Source of the DNA: JAGTVG01 sp963820995
Lineage (GTDB): Bacteria > Bacteroidota > Bacteroidia > Cytophagales > Cyclobacteriaceae
Length of the DNA stretch: 64,000 bases
NCBI GenBank assembly: GCA_963820995.1
Contig: CAWGCL010000004.1
Location: 1,149,538-1,213,537 of the forward strand
Direction: 5' to 3'
Positions within the stretch are counted from its first letter, which is position 1; every line of letters starts with the position of its first letter. The position numbers and the translations under genes are program-made. The notes under the pieces are model-generated. The model had not been told where the DNA came from. It saw nothing but the letters and a program-made list of their open reading frames with translations, and ran no database searches. Below are positions 1 through 8,753 of the stretch, one piece after another.

Positions 1-1099
1 TGAGGAATTGAAATCTGATCTCGAGGTCGGCAAACCTGAACTGCTGGTTAAGATCGACAGGGACAAGGCAGGCAGGTTTGGTATTTCCACAAATCAGATC
101 GCTTCGGAATTAAGGACAGCATTATTTGGATTGGAAGTATCAAAATATAAAGACGGTGAAGACGAATATCCGATACAATTACGGCTTAAAGACGAATACC
201 GCTATGATGTTGACGCCATGATCAATAAAAGGATCACTTTCATGGACAATAAAGGGAATTGGCGGCAGATCCCTATTTCCTCTGTGGCGAATATAGAATA
301 TTCTACGACCTATGGATCGATCAAACGTAAAGACCTTGACCGCGTAATCACCCTGTATTCGAATGTGAAAGAAGGGTATAATGCCAACGAGATCATTACT
401 GAACTAAAGACACTAGTAGCTGATATGGAACTCCCTGATGGATATGATATCCGGTTTACGGGTGAACAGGAGGAACAGGCAGAGTCCAGTGAGTTTCTTA
501 TGCGTGCCCTTATAATTGCTGTGTTCTCAATATTCCTGATCATTGTCGCACAATTTAACTCAGTGATATCCCCATTCATAATCATCCTTTCAGTGTTATT
601 CAGTACCATTGGAGTATTCCTGGGATTGGTAGCTTTCAACATGGACTTTGTAATTATCATGACCGGCATCGGTATTATCTCTCTAGCTGGTGTGGTTGTA
701 AATAATGCAATCGTACTGATAGATTATACCAACCTGGTCAGAAAACGAAGAAGGGCTGAACTAAGCATCCCTGAAGATCAACTCCTTCCTTATGAAGAAT
801 TATTGTCCAGTATCCAGGTGGCAGGAAAAACCAGGTTGCGCCCTGTCCTTCTTACCGCGATAACAACGGTCCTTGGATTATTCCCAATGGCAATAGGTCT
901 GAATATTGATTTCATTGGCTTATTCTCAGAGCTGGATCCAAATTTCTATATTGGAGGCAGTAGTGCTGATTTCTGGGGGCCTATGGCATGGACAGTAATA
1001 TTTGGATTAAGCTTCGCCACATTTCTGACGCTGATCATTGTTCCGGTTATGTATCTGCTTTCCGATAAGATGGTCCATAAGTTTAAGAACGGGAATTAG
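1..1099 (+). CDS. RND efflux transporter permease, C-terminal part (5' end outside window)
   Basis: The open frame enters from before the window (first full codon at base 2) and stops at 1097-1099. About 366 residues remain, corresponding to the C-terminal third of an AcrB/HAE1-type inner-membrane pump. Residues of the docking/porter region come first (an IPISSVANIEY segment and a GYDIRFTGEQEEQAES segment typical of the second porter repeat). A run of hydrophobic segments follows, with the conserved AGVVVNNAIVLIDY helix and the RLRPVLLTAITTVLG loop. RND pumps export drugs, metals or lipophilic compounds using the proton gradient, together with an adaptor and a TolC-type channel. Partner genes are not visible and presumably lie upstream. 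Substrate cannot be told. It is unrelated in style to the efflux operon at 56-62 kb, which has a proteobacterial look. Confidence 0.9.
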   Translation, partial: EELKSDLEVGKPELLVKIDRDKAGRFGISTNQIASELRTALFGLEVSKYKDGEDEYPIQLRLKDEYRYDVDAMINKRITFMDNKGNWRQIPISSVANIEYSTTYGSIKRKDLDRVITLYSNVKEGYNANEIITELKTLVADMELPDGYDIRFTGEQEEQAESSEFLMRALIIAVFSIFLIIVAQFNSVISPFIIILSVLFSTIGVFLGLVAFNMDFVIIMTGIGIISLAGVVVNNAIVLIDYTNLVRKRRRAELSIPEDQLLPYEELLSSIQVAGKTRLRPVLLTAITTVLGLFPMAIGLNIDFIGLFSELDPNFYIGGSSADFWGPMAWTVIFGLSFATFLTLIIVPVMYLLSDKMVHKFKNGN

Positions 1100-1312
1100 T
1101 TATACTGGAAACATATTCAGAAAAATCAGGTTTATGATAATATGCTTAAAGAACTGCGGCTATATGGAAAGTTTGTGGTTTTGCGAGATATGATACAGGT
1201 GCTTTTACTCGCAAGAACAAGAAATTAATTAAAAGAACATGGAAGAATTCCTTATTGGATTCTCTGACAACATTAAAGAAACTGATTTTGGAAATGTATA
1301 ATTCTCATTGGA

Positions 1313-2563
1313 ATGAATAAATTGTTGGTAATACCAATATTAGGTTTGATTCTTCTTGTGATCGACCTCTATGTCTTTCAGGCCTTCAGGGTAATTGCTA
1401 AAGATAAGAGCGCAACATGGAAGAGAACGATATACCTGGGATACTGGGGATTGACTTTGATTACATTTCTGTCATTCTTGTCCTATAATCTTCTCCCACC
1501 AGATACTTTCCCTCAGCAATTCAGGTATTTTATGATCGTTAGCGTGACAATTATTTATTTTGCCAAATTGTTTTCTGTGGTTTTCCTTTTTATGGATGAT
1601 CTGCTACGTCTTGGGAAAAAATTTATTGGTTTCTTCATAAAGAAGGAAGTTATTGATGATTCTGAATCATCTAAGATATCAAGGTCGCAGTTTTTAGCAA
1701 AAACCGCAGCCATAGCTGGCGCCATTCCTATGGTAGCGATGACTTTTGGAATCGTCTCCGGTGCCCATGATTACAGAATCCGCAGGCAGAAACTCAAGTT
1801 CCCTGATCTTCCTTCTTCATTTGACGGATTAAAGATCATTCAGATTTCAGATATACACTCAGGAAGCTTTTATAATAAAACAGCAGTAAAAGGCGGAGTA
1901 GATATGCTCCTTGAGGAAAAGCCCGATGCCATATTCTTTACCGGTGACCTGGTGAATGATGAAACCAGAGAGGTGAAGGATTATATTGATGTATTTGATA
2001 AGGTCAAAGCACCTTTGGGGGTATATTCGACGACCGGGAATCACGATTATGGGAATTATCGGATATGGCCTTCTGCGAAGGCGAAAGATCAGAATTTTAA
2101 AGACCTTATCGAGGCGCACAAATTACTCGGTTGGGATCTTTTGATGAACGAGCACCGGTTCCTTGAAGTGGATGGAGAACGTATTGCTATTATTGGTATT
2201 GAGAATTGGGGTACAGGCAGGTTCCCAAAATATGGAAAGATGGAACTGGCTTATCCAGGAACTGAGGATACCCCCTTTAAGATCCTATTATCTCATGATC
2301 CAAGCCATTGGGATGCCCAGGTACGCAGGGAATATCCTGATATCGATTTGATGCTGGCGGGTCATACACATGGATTCCAATTCGGTATAGAAACCGGCGA
2401 TTTTAAATGGAGCCCTTCACAATGGATGTATAAACAATGGGCTGATCTTTATCAGGAGGACAACCAATACCTATATGTTAACAGAGGGTATGGATACATC
2501 GGATATCCAGGCAGGATTGGCATTTTACCGGAAATCACAGTTATCGAACTCCAGAAAGCGTAA
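1313..2563 (+). CDS. Membrane-anchored metallophosphoesterase
   Basis: This 416-residue protein has three hydrophobic segments in its first 100 residues, then a short hydrophobic stretch near 125-150 preceded by SRSQFL, which recalls a Tat-like signal but lacks the twin arginine. The catalytic domain begins near residue 172 and carries the calcineurin-like phosphoesterase motifs in order: SDIH (D180, H182), GDLV (211), GNHD (242-245) and, near the end, GHTHGFQ. These residues bind the two metal ions. The layout resembles YkuE/YaeI-type phosphoesterases that sit on the outer face of the inner membrane and act on lipid-linked or nucleotide phosphoesters; the substrate here is unknown. It stands alone, about 210 bp after the RND gene, and I see no terminator in the gap. 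Confidence 0.88.
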   Translation: MNKLLVIPILGLILLVIDLYVFQAFRVIAKDKSATWKRTIYLGYWGLTLITFLSFLSYNLLPPDTFPQQFRYFMIVSVTIIYFAKLFSVVFLFMDDLLRLGKKFIGFFIKKEVIDDSESSKISRSQFLAKTAAIAGAIPMVAMTFGIVSGAHDYRIRRQKLKFPDLPSSFDGLKIIQISDIHSGSFYNKTAVKGGVDMLLEEKPDAIFFTGDLVNDETREVKDYIDVFDKVKAPLGVYSTTGNHDYGNYRIWPSAKAKDQNFKDLIEAHKLLGWDLLMNEHRFLEVDGERIAIIGIENWGTGRFPKYGKMELAYPGTEDTPFKILLSHDPSHWDAQVRREYPDIDLMLAGHTHGFQFGIETGDFKWSPSQWMYKQWADLYQEDNQYLYVNRGYGYIGYPGRIGILPEITVIELQKA

Positions 2564-2829
2564 GCCGGTCCTTATGGATCCAGCCCTTTTAAATTTATAT
2601 ACTTTTCTTTCAGCTATGATCGATTCTAGTGCAATCTGACTTGGATTTCGATTGATTGTCTCCCTCATTAGATTTCATTCAAGTACAATTCACATTTGAT
2701 CTACCTGAATCATATTTCTTAACAGATGTAAATCAAAGACAATTCTTCAAAAATATGAATTCTACTGTATCATTTTTGTAAAATCTGCAGAAAGCGTTAC
2801 ATATACTACCCATGTAATACCTCGAAAAT

Positions 2830-3168
2830 CTATGTATTTTTTGAGATTCGATATTCCGGATCTATCCACATGGGCTTTTCCCTGAAGATAGTATAATCAA
2901 CGCCTCCCCTGAGAATCCTTTCTTTATTTAGCTTATCCCAGTTTTCTTCCCACAAAGACACATTCAGGGCATCTGATTCGATATTATTAATTTCTTCTTC
3001 TGTGGGAAGTACCAGGTTAGGGTTCATCTTAATAATACGTTCATACATTTCTCTAAAGAAATAACTTTCATACCTGGATTCTTTTAATTCCAGCCAATAG
3101 TCCTGGACTTGTTCTTTTGACATTTTATCTACCAGGCGGATATCTCCAATTCGTGTCGAGGTTTTCAT
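2830..3168 (-). CDS. Hypothetical protein, 112 aa
   Basis: A 112-residue acidic, charged protein with no signal peptide or membrane segment. It contains no motif I recognise. The ATG is 10 bp from a tandem operator-like repeat (3179-3216), which suggests that this gene is regulated from that site, possibly by itself. It is divergent from the B3/B4-domain gene at 3302. The reading frame is closed by a stop and has coding character (many Glu/Lys, balanced hydrophobics), so I believe it is real. Size and context would suit a small regulator or a toxin-antitoxin partner, but that is speculation. Confidence 0.55.
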   Translation of the reverse strand: MKTSTRIGDIRLVDKMSKEQVQDYWLELKESRYESYFFREMYERIIKMNPNLVLPTEEEINNIESDALNVSLWEENWDKLNKERILRGGVDYTIFREKPMWIDPEYRISKNT

Positions 3169-3178
3169 ATTGATTAAA

Positions 3179-3216
3179 TACTAATAAAGTTAGTAAATAT
3201 ACTAATAAAATTAATA
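3179..3216. promoter_or_regulatory. Two operator-like 17-bp repeats, 21 bp apart
   Basis: The first copy (3179-3195) is a perfect inverted repeat, TACTAA-5 bp-TTAGTA. The second copy (3200-3216) has the same left half and an imperfect right half (TTAATA). Start-to-start distance is 21 bp, two helical turns, so two dimers could bind the same DNA face. The site lies directly upstream of the minus-strand gene ending at 3168 and within the spacer to the divergent gene at 3302. No regulator has been identified. Confidence 0.45.
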
Positions 3217-3301
3217 TTAATAAAAATATTGGCAAATGTTTTTTTACTATAAATTATCATAATATGTATCTTCGAATATGGATATAACAATTTAAATTAA
3301 G

Positions 3302-3961
3302 GTGTTTGAAATATTAATTTCCGGGGAGATCAGAAAAGCGCTTCCTGAAGTTCGTTTGGGATGCTTGAATGCTGTAGTCAGGGTTGAACCCTCTGATTCG
3401 GGCTTGTTAATGCAAATTGATAAAACCTGTGATCATCTGAAAAGTCTGTATTCGATTGAGGAGGTAAGTAAGACTGATATTATCACAGATACCAAAACTG
3501 CATACCGAAAACTGGGGAAAGATCCATCCCGATACCGGCCATCAGCTGAGGCCCTTACGCGAAGGGTGGTCCAGGGAAAAGGGCTATACCGTGTAAATAA
3601 TATAGTTGATGCTTTGAATATGATTTCTATAAAACATGGCTTCTCCATTGGCGGATATGATCTGGATACGGTAAACGGAAGGATTGAGCTGGGTATTGGG
3701 AAGCCGGACGAACCCTATGAGGCCATTGGACGGGGATTACTAAATATTGAAAACCTGCCGGTATTAAGGGACCAGAAAGGGGTATTTGGATCACCGACAA
3801 GCGATTCAATGCGCACTATGGTTAGAGTTCATACTATGAATTTTCTAATGATATTTTTTGACTTTATAGGCTCCGGAAGGCTTGAAGGAGCATTAAATGA
3901 TGCTGTAAATATTTATCGGAACTTCTGTGGTGTAAAGGAAATAGAAACAACTATTTATTGA
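3302..3961 (+). CDS. B3/B4 domain protein (PheRS beta-subunit-like, COG3382 type)
   Basis: This 219-residue protein resembles the free-standing B3/B4 domain family related to the editing region of the phenylalanyl-tRNA synthetase beta chain. Characteristic stretches are YRKLGKDPSRYRPSAEAL (near residues 62-80), VNNIVDALNMISIKHG, then a GRGLLNIENLPVLRD region and a FGSPTSDS segment. Family members are small cytosolic proteins found in many bacteria; some have been proposed to hydrolyse misacylated tRNA, but the role is not settled. The start used is GTG at 3302; no strong ribosome binding site is visible, as is usual in Bacteroidota. It is transcribed divergently from the 2830-3168 gene across a repeat-bearing spacer. 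Confidence 0.8.
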   Translation: MFEILISGEIRKALPEVRLGCLNAVVRVEPSDSGLLMQIDKTCDHLKSLYSIEEVSKTDIITDTKTAYRKLGKDPSRYRPSAEALTRRVVQGKGLYRVNNIVDALNMISIKHGFSIGGYDLDTVNGRIELGIGKPDEPYEAIGRGLLNIENLPVLRDQKGVFGSPTSDSMRTMVRVHTMNFLMIFFDFIGSGRLEGALNDAVNIYRNFCGVKEIETTIY

Positions 3962-4084
3962 ACCGGTATAGACGTGACTACAATATAGCAATCTGAATGT
4001 AAAACGTGGTTAGACAATACATATTGATATGAATCTAATAGCCGGGCTTCTTCAAAAACTAAACTCAATTACCTGTAAAATATA

Positions 4085-4303
4085 CTATTCTTCAGTGTTT
4101 ACCACTACATTATTTTTGAGAATATATTTCTGCAGATCTCTCTTTTTTTCATGTGTCCAGTCACGTATATCTGTCGCCTCATCATAGCTGAAAAGAATCT
4201 TTTCTTTGGCGTGTCTTAAGTTAATCGCCTCAATAGTATGTACTTGCACCTTTCCACTTAATTTGAAAGATAAAAGAAAGCTATGTAACTTGTTGATTTC
4301 CAA
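4085..4303 (-). CDS. Hypothetical small protein, 72 aa
   Basis: A 72-residue basic and charged protein without signal peptide or membrane segment. The frame is flanked by AT-rich spacer on both sides, and its composition (Lys/Glu/Ile rich, few rare residues) looks coding. No recognised motif. It lies between the B3/B4 gene and the MORN-repeat gene, transcribed away from both. It could also be a chance ORF; the confidence reflects that. Confidence 0.42.
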   Translation of the reverse strand: MEINKLHSFLLSFKLSGKVQVHTIEAINLRHAKEKILFSYDEATDIRDWTHEKKRDLQKYILKNNVVVNTEE

Positions 4304-4409
4304 ATTATTTAAATAATTATATTAATTAAGGAAAAAGTTATACGGTAAATAAATGGTTTTAAATCAATTTTCATAATAATATTAAGAAAAATTTAGGTTT
4401 AGCTGAAAA

Positions 4410-5027
4410 ATGAACGTTCATCTGCTTCTATATATATATTGTATAATACTTGTATCTCCGTTAAAAGCACAATCAGTAAAACTGTATTATGAAAGTGGGG
4501 GATTAAAATCGGAAGGTGAAATTAAAAAAGACCTGAAGCAGGGGGAATGGATCCATTATTATCCAACTGGAAAATTGAGTGCTATAGAGCATTATAAAAA
4601 TGATTTGCTGGATGGCAGGGTTGTATACTATGATACCCTGGAAAATGTAATAGGGGAAGAGTATTGGGATGAAGGATTATTGACCGATTCTGCAAAATAC
4701 TTTTACTCTAATGGGAATATTGAAAAGATGGGCATGTATAAAGAAGGTATGTATGATGGGGAATGGGTGTTTTATTACGATAATGGTGAATTAAAGCGTG
4801 AAGGGAATTATAAAGCCGGTCTGCCGGAAGGTGCATGGAAGTTTTTTAACGAAAAGGGTATAAAAATACAGGAAGGTGAATTTAAAGATGGTGCTGAAAA
4901 CGGGGTATGGTTGTTTTATAACGAAGCGGGTATTTTAGAATATACCGGGCGGTATGAATCCGGTGAAAAGGCAGGGGATTGGTACCGCCTCAATAAAAAC
5001 GGGAAAAAGAAAAAAATCCGATATTGA
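4410..5027 (+). CDS. Secreted MORN-repeat (YwqK-like) protein
   Basis: A signal peptide covers about residues 1-20, ending in a hydrophobic core and KAQS. The rest is built from about seven copies of a roughly 23-residue repeat with the pattern Y-x-x-G-x-L/I-x-x-E-G-x-[YF]-K-x-G-x-x-x-G-x-W-x-x-Y, for example at GEIKKDLKQGEWIHYY and GNYKAGLPEGAWKFF. This is the MORN_2 / YwqK-type repeat that is abundant in secreted Bacteroidota proteins. Such repeats are structural or protein-binding; some annotators call them toxin-antitoxin YwqK-like antitoxins, but nothing here supports a TA system. The protein is likely periplasmic or surface-exposed. No partner is obvious. Confidence 0.85.
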   Translation: MNVHLLLYIYCIILVSPLKAQSVKLYYESGGLKSEGEIKKDLKQGEWIHYYPTGKLSAIEHYKNDLLDGRVVYYDTLENVIGEEYWDEGLLTDSAKYFYSNGNIEKMGMYKEGMYDGEWVFYYDNGELKREGNYKAGLPEGAWKFFNEKGIKIQEGEFKDGAENGVWLFYNEAGILEYTGRYESGEKAGDWYRLNKNGKKKKIRY

Positions 5028-5493
5028 CCAGCTAAAAAATACAAAACAATATTGAATTTATTATATTTTTGCACCATTCTGATTATCAAAAACTTACGGC
5101 AAAATATTTAGAGAAAATCAGTTCTTCAGGCAGAAATAATTTGAAAATATTGCCTTAACGCTGGAATAAATTAAATATAACCATATATTTGCCTCCGGAA
5201 TTGGGCTATACCTCCCCTTGTTTTTTTGGATTATTGCCTGATTTGTATTAAAGATTACATATGTGAGCAGTTTTTGGGAAAACAATTGATATAATCAAAG
5301 GTTTTTACGAAATTGCAAAGCGGAATTTAACTTTAACGTATTTTTTATTATCGAAAATTCACTTATAGGAAAAAAACTAAATTTAATTAATTTGGAAATT
5401 GTCTCGGATGAAGAAGATCTTCATCACGGGTTTTTTGTATATATGTCTAATTAATTTGTAGCAAAAATTAGTTTTAACTTAATTTTTTAAGCC
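5028..5493. promoter_or_regulatory. Leader region of the susC operon
   Basis: A 466-bp AT-rich spacer without a convincing gene. It holds TATATTTG at 5184-5191 and TATTTTTG at 5064-5071; both fit the Bacteroidota -7 element TAnnTTTG, though neither has a well-placed TTTG -33 box. At 5407-5425 there is a perfect 8-bp stem with a 3-nt loop (GATGAAGA / TCTTCATC), followed five bases later by a run of six T at 5431-5436. A hairpin before a T run about 60 bp ahead of susC could act as an attenuator or as a weak terminator of upstream reading. Confidence 0.4.
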
Positions 5494-8400
5494 ATGCAAA
5501 ATTCTACAAATGTGCTACAGCGTTTTACGCTGTTTATTCTAACGATGATGTTTTCTGCTGGTGTAATGTTTGCACAGGAGAAGACAGTGTCTGGTACGGT
5601 GACCGCAGATGACGGCACCGGATCACTACCAGGGGTTAATATCTTCATTCAAGGTACTACCGTAGGTACGATATCTGACCTTGATGGAGCATATAAGCTC
5701 ACGGTTTCTGGTCCAGACAATGTTCTGATATTTTCATCTGTGGGTTATGTGACCCAATCGATAACAGTTGGTAGTCAATCTGTAATTGATGTGGTTTTGG
5801 AAGCAGATGTGACAGCCTTGCAAGAGGTTGTAGTGACGGGTTATACCGCCCAAACAAGGAGGGATATCACCGGTTCGGTGGCCTCAATTGATTCTGATTT
5901 ATTGAATGAGATCCCAGCCGCTAACTTTGGAGAGCGACTACAGGGTAGGGCTGCCGGCGTATTTGTCGGTCAGGACAACCAGCCGGGTGGACAAACAATG
6001 ATCCGGATCAGGGGTTTTGGTACAGTGAACAGTAACGAGCCATTATACGTTATTGACGGTGTTCCAACCGACGATGTGTATGCCCTTAATAGAATTAACC
6101 CAGCCAATATTGAAAGTATGCAGGTGCTGAAAGATGCATCCTCAGCTTCAATTTACGGTGCGCGTGCTGGTAATGGTGTGGTCATCATTACAACTAAGAA
6201 AGGTAAGGCAGGGGCTCCTAAATTTACTTTCGATGCCAAATATGGCTGGCAGAAAGCGGCCAACAGCCTGGATCTTCTCAATACCCAGAAACTGGGTGAG
6301 TTGATGTATCAGCAGGACCTGAACGATTATGCCAATGCAAATGGCGGGGATATCTCAGGTTTTGACTGGGATGGTTATAACGCACAGTATGGACCTGATC
6401 CAACGGCTTCTAACTTCATCCCGGATTATGTGTATCCGGACGGAGCTTTTGAAGGTGAAGTGGATGAATCCACCTATAGTTTCCCGAATAACCTGATAGC
6501 ACGGGCAAACAAGGAAGGTACCGATTGGTACGATGAAATTTATGGTACAGCTCCTATCCAGGAATATAACCTGGGTGCATCCGGTGGAACGGACAAAGGA
6601 CGCTATTTCTTTGGTTTAGGTTATTTCGACCAGGAAGGGATTGTCTCATTTACCAATTTCAAAAGATTCTCTATCCGGGGTAATACGGAATTTGCTCCTA
6701 AGGATTGGTTCCGTGTTGGTGAAAACCTGGAGGTTTCTTATACTAAAGGTGTAAACTTCAACAACAACGCGGAAGGTAACCCTGTCTCCAATGCATATCG
6801 AATGCAACCTATTGTTCCTGTTTTTGACATTGGTGGGAACCATGCAGGTACGAAAGGTACTAATACAGGTAACGCCTCCAGTCCATATTCTCAATTAGAG
6901 CGTGCCAAGGATAATGTTAGCGAAAACTGGAGGGTATTTGGTAATGCTTTCATCGAAGCTGATTTTTTCAAGGATCTGACTTTCAGAACTCAATTAGGTA
7001 TTGACTATACCAACTGGTACCAGTCAGCTTATACCTTCCTGAATCCGGAAGATGCAGAACCAAGAGCATCTAATACTTTGGGCGTTAATATGAACTATGT
7101 ATTGAACTGGACATGGTATAACACCTTGGTTTATAATCATACCTGGTCTGACAAGCATAGATTGAATGTGCTGGCAGGTACTGAAGCCATTGAAAATACA
7201 TATCGTCAATTGTTCGGTTCAAGATCCAATTTCTTTGTGGATGATTTGAGTTACAGGTACCTGAATGCAGGGGAAGCTGCTCAACAAAACACTGGAAGCG
7301 GTTCTGGATGGTCCATGTTCTCATTATTTGCAAAGGTGAACTATTCGTTTAACGACAAATATCTGGTTGACTTTACAATCCGCCGTGACGGTTCTTCACG
7401 ATTCGGTTCTGAGAATCGATTTGCAACATTCCCAGCCGCCTCTATAGGTTGGAGAATATCAAGCGAATCTTTCATGAGCGGTATCAGCTGGACAGACGAT
7501 TTGAAATTACGTGTCGGTTGGGGACAGATGGGCAACCAGAATATTAATTCGGATAACCAGTACTCCACATACCGTACACATCCATGGGAATCCTCTTATG
7601 ACATTGCGGGATCAAATACTGCGACTATTGCCGGATTTGATACAGGGCGATTCGGAAACCCATTCGGTCAGTGGGAAACCACGACTACATGGAATGCCGG
7701 TTTTGACTGGACCATGTTCAATAACAAATTGACTGTCAACTTTGACTGGTATAACAGGTTAACATCAGACATGTTATTTACCCTGACATTACCCGGCACA
7801 CAAGGTCAGGCTTCTGCACCTGCACAAAACGTAGGTGAAATGAAGAACACAGGTATTGACCTGAACGTCGCTTATAATGGGACTTCTTCCAGTGGAGACT
7901 TTACATATTCCATTGGATTTAACTTCTCACAATACAGTAACGAAGTGGTTTCATTAAGTGAAAATACATCATCGACCTTGCTAGGACCAGACTTGCGACA
8001 GCAGCGATATACAAGATCTGTTGCAGGCCAGCCTTACATGAGCATGTGGGGTAAAGAAGTGATTGGCTTTACGGATGGTTCTGAATCTTACTATAACGAA
8101 GATGGAGAATATGTTTCTGACATTTATCCGGGTTATTACAACTACATAAGCCAGTATGGCGAAGGTGTTGGCCGGTTTAAGTTCAAGGATCAGAATGGTG
8201 ATGGCGTGATCAATGATGAAGATGATACATTCATTGGTAATCCTCATCCGGATTTCTATTATGGTTTGAATGCAGCCTTTACCTTTAAGAATTTTGATCT
8301 GACATTATTCTTCCAGGGTGTTCAGGGTAACGACCTGATCAACTATGTGGCTCGTTGGATTGACTTCGTTCAGTTCCAGGGTAACAGGAGCACGAAAATG

Positions 8401-8742
8401 TACGAAAAATCATGGACCCCTACTTTGGGTGACAATGCAGAATTGCCAGTACTGAGTTCATCCGATAACCTGAGTTATGCATCTAATTCATATTTCGTGC
8501 AGGATGGCTCTTATTTCCGAATGAAGAACCTGATGTTTGGATATACTTTCCCGAATTTGAAAGGTATCGACAGACTGAGGATTTACTTCCAGGGAGTGAA
8601 CCTGTTTACTGTAACTAATTATGAAGGGCTGGATCCGGAAGTTAATATTGCCGGACCTGGTGATAACGCTTCATTAGGTATTGACCAGGGTATTTATCCA
8701 ACATCGCGACAGTTTATCTTTGGACTGAACTTTGGATTTTAA
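5494..8742 (+). CDS. susC: SusC/RagA-family TonB-dependent outer-membrane transporter
   Basis: A full-length 1082-residue glycan importer of the outer membrane. A signal peptide (1-28, ending MFAQ) is followed by the carboxypeptidase-D-like domain (about 30-105), the TonB-box region EVVVTGY (111-117), and the plug domain with the SusC signature LYVIDGVP (184-191) and LKDASSASIYGARAG. The beta-barrel ends in aromatic FGLNFGF, as expected for BAM recognition. SusC proteins form the pore under the SusD lid and move oligosaccharides into the periplasm with TonB energy. The susD gene follows by 11 bp. Neighbouring GH51, GH26, GH3 and esterase genes suggest a hemicellulose-derived substrate. Unlike most nearby glycan genes it has no frameshift. 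No FecI/FecR or hybrid regulator lies alongside. Confidence 0.97.
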   Translation: MQNSTNVLQRFTLFILTMMFSAGVMFAQEKTVSGTVTADDGTGSLPGVNIFIQGTTVGTISDLDGAYKLTVSGPDNVLIFSSVGYVTQSITVGSQSVIDVVLEADVTALQEVVVTGYTAQTRRDITGSVASIDSDLLNEIPAANFGERLQGRAAGVFVGQDNQPGGQTMIRIRGFGTVNSNEPLYVIDGVPTDDVYALNRINPANIESMQVLKDASSASIYGARAGNGVVIITTKKGKAGAPKFTFDAKYGWQKAANSLDLLNTQKLGELMYQQDLNDYANANGGDISGFDWDGYNAQYGPDPTASNFIPDYVYPDGAFEGEVDESTYSFPNNLIARANKEGTDWYDEIYGTAPIQEYNLGASGGTDKGRYFFGLGYFDQEGIVSFTNFKRFSIRGNTEFAPKDWFRVGENLEVSYTKGVNFNNNAEGNPVSNAYRMQPIVPVFDIGGNHAGTKGTNTGNASSPYSQLERAKDNVSENWRVFGNAFIEADFFKDLTFRTQLGIDYTNWYQSAYTFLNPEDAEPRASNTLGVNMNYVLNWTWYNTLVYNHTWSDKHRLNVLAGTEAIENTYRQLFGSRSNFFVDDLSYRYLNAGEAAQQNTGSGSGWSMFSLFAKVNYSFNDKYLVDFTIRRDGSSRFGSENRFATFPAASIGWRISSESFMSGISWTDDLKLRVGWGQMGNQNINSDNQYSTYRTHPWESSYDIAGSNTATIAGFDTGRFGNPFGQWETTTTWNAGFDWTMFNNKLTVNFDWYNRLTSDMLFTLTLPGTQGQASAPAQNVGEMKNTGIDLNVAYNGTSSSGDFTYSIGFNFSQYSNEVVSLSENTSSTLLGPDLRQQRYTRSVAGQPYMSMWGKEVIGFTDGSESYYNEDGEYVSDIYPGYYNYISQYGEGVGRFKFKDQNGDGVINDEDDTFIGNPHPDFYYGLNAAFTFKNFDLTLFFQGVQGNDLINYVARWIDFVQFQGNRSTKMYEKSWTPTLGDNAELPVLSSSDNLSYASNSYFVQDGSYFRMKNLMFGYTFPNLKGIDRLRIYFQGVNLFTVTNYEGLDPEVNIAGPGDNASLGIDQGIYPTSRQFIFGLNFGF

Positions 8743-8753
8743 TTAACGATAAA

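Noticed and set aside
1100..1312. Possible gene remnant between the RND gene and the phosphoesterase
   Set aside because: Only very short frames without recognisable sequence.
4410..5027. YwqK-type toxin-antitoxin label for the MORN-repeat protein
   Set aside because: No toxin partner is nearby and the protein has a signal peptide, so a secreted repeat protein is the better reading.
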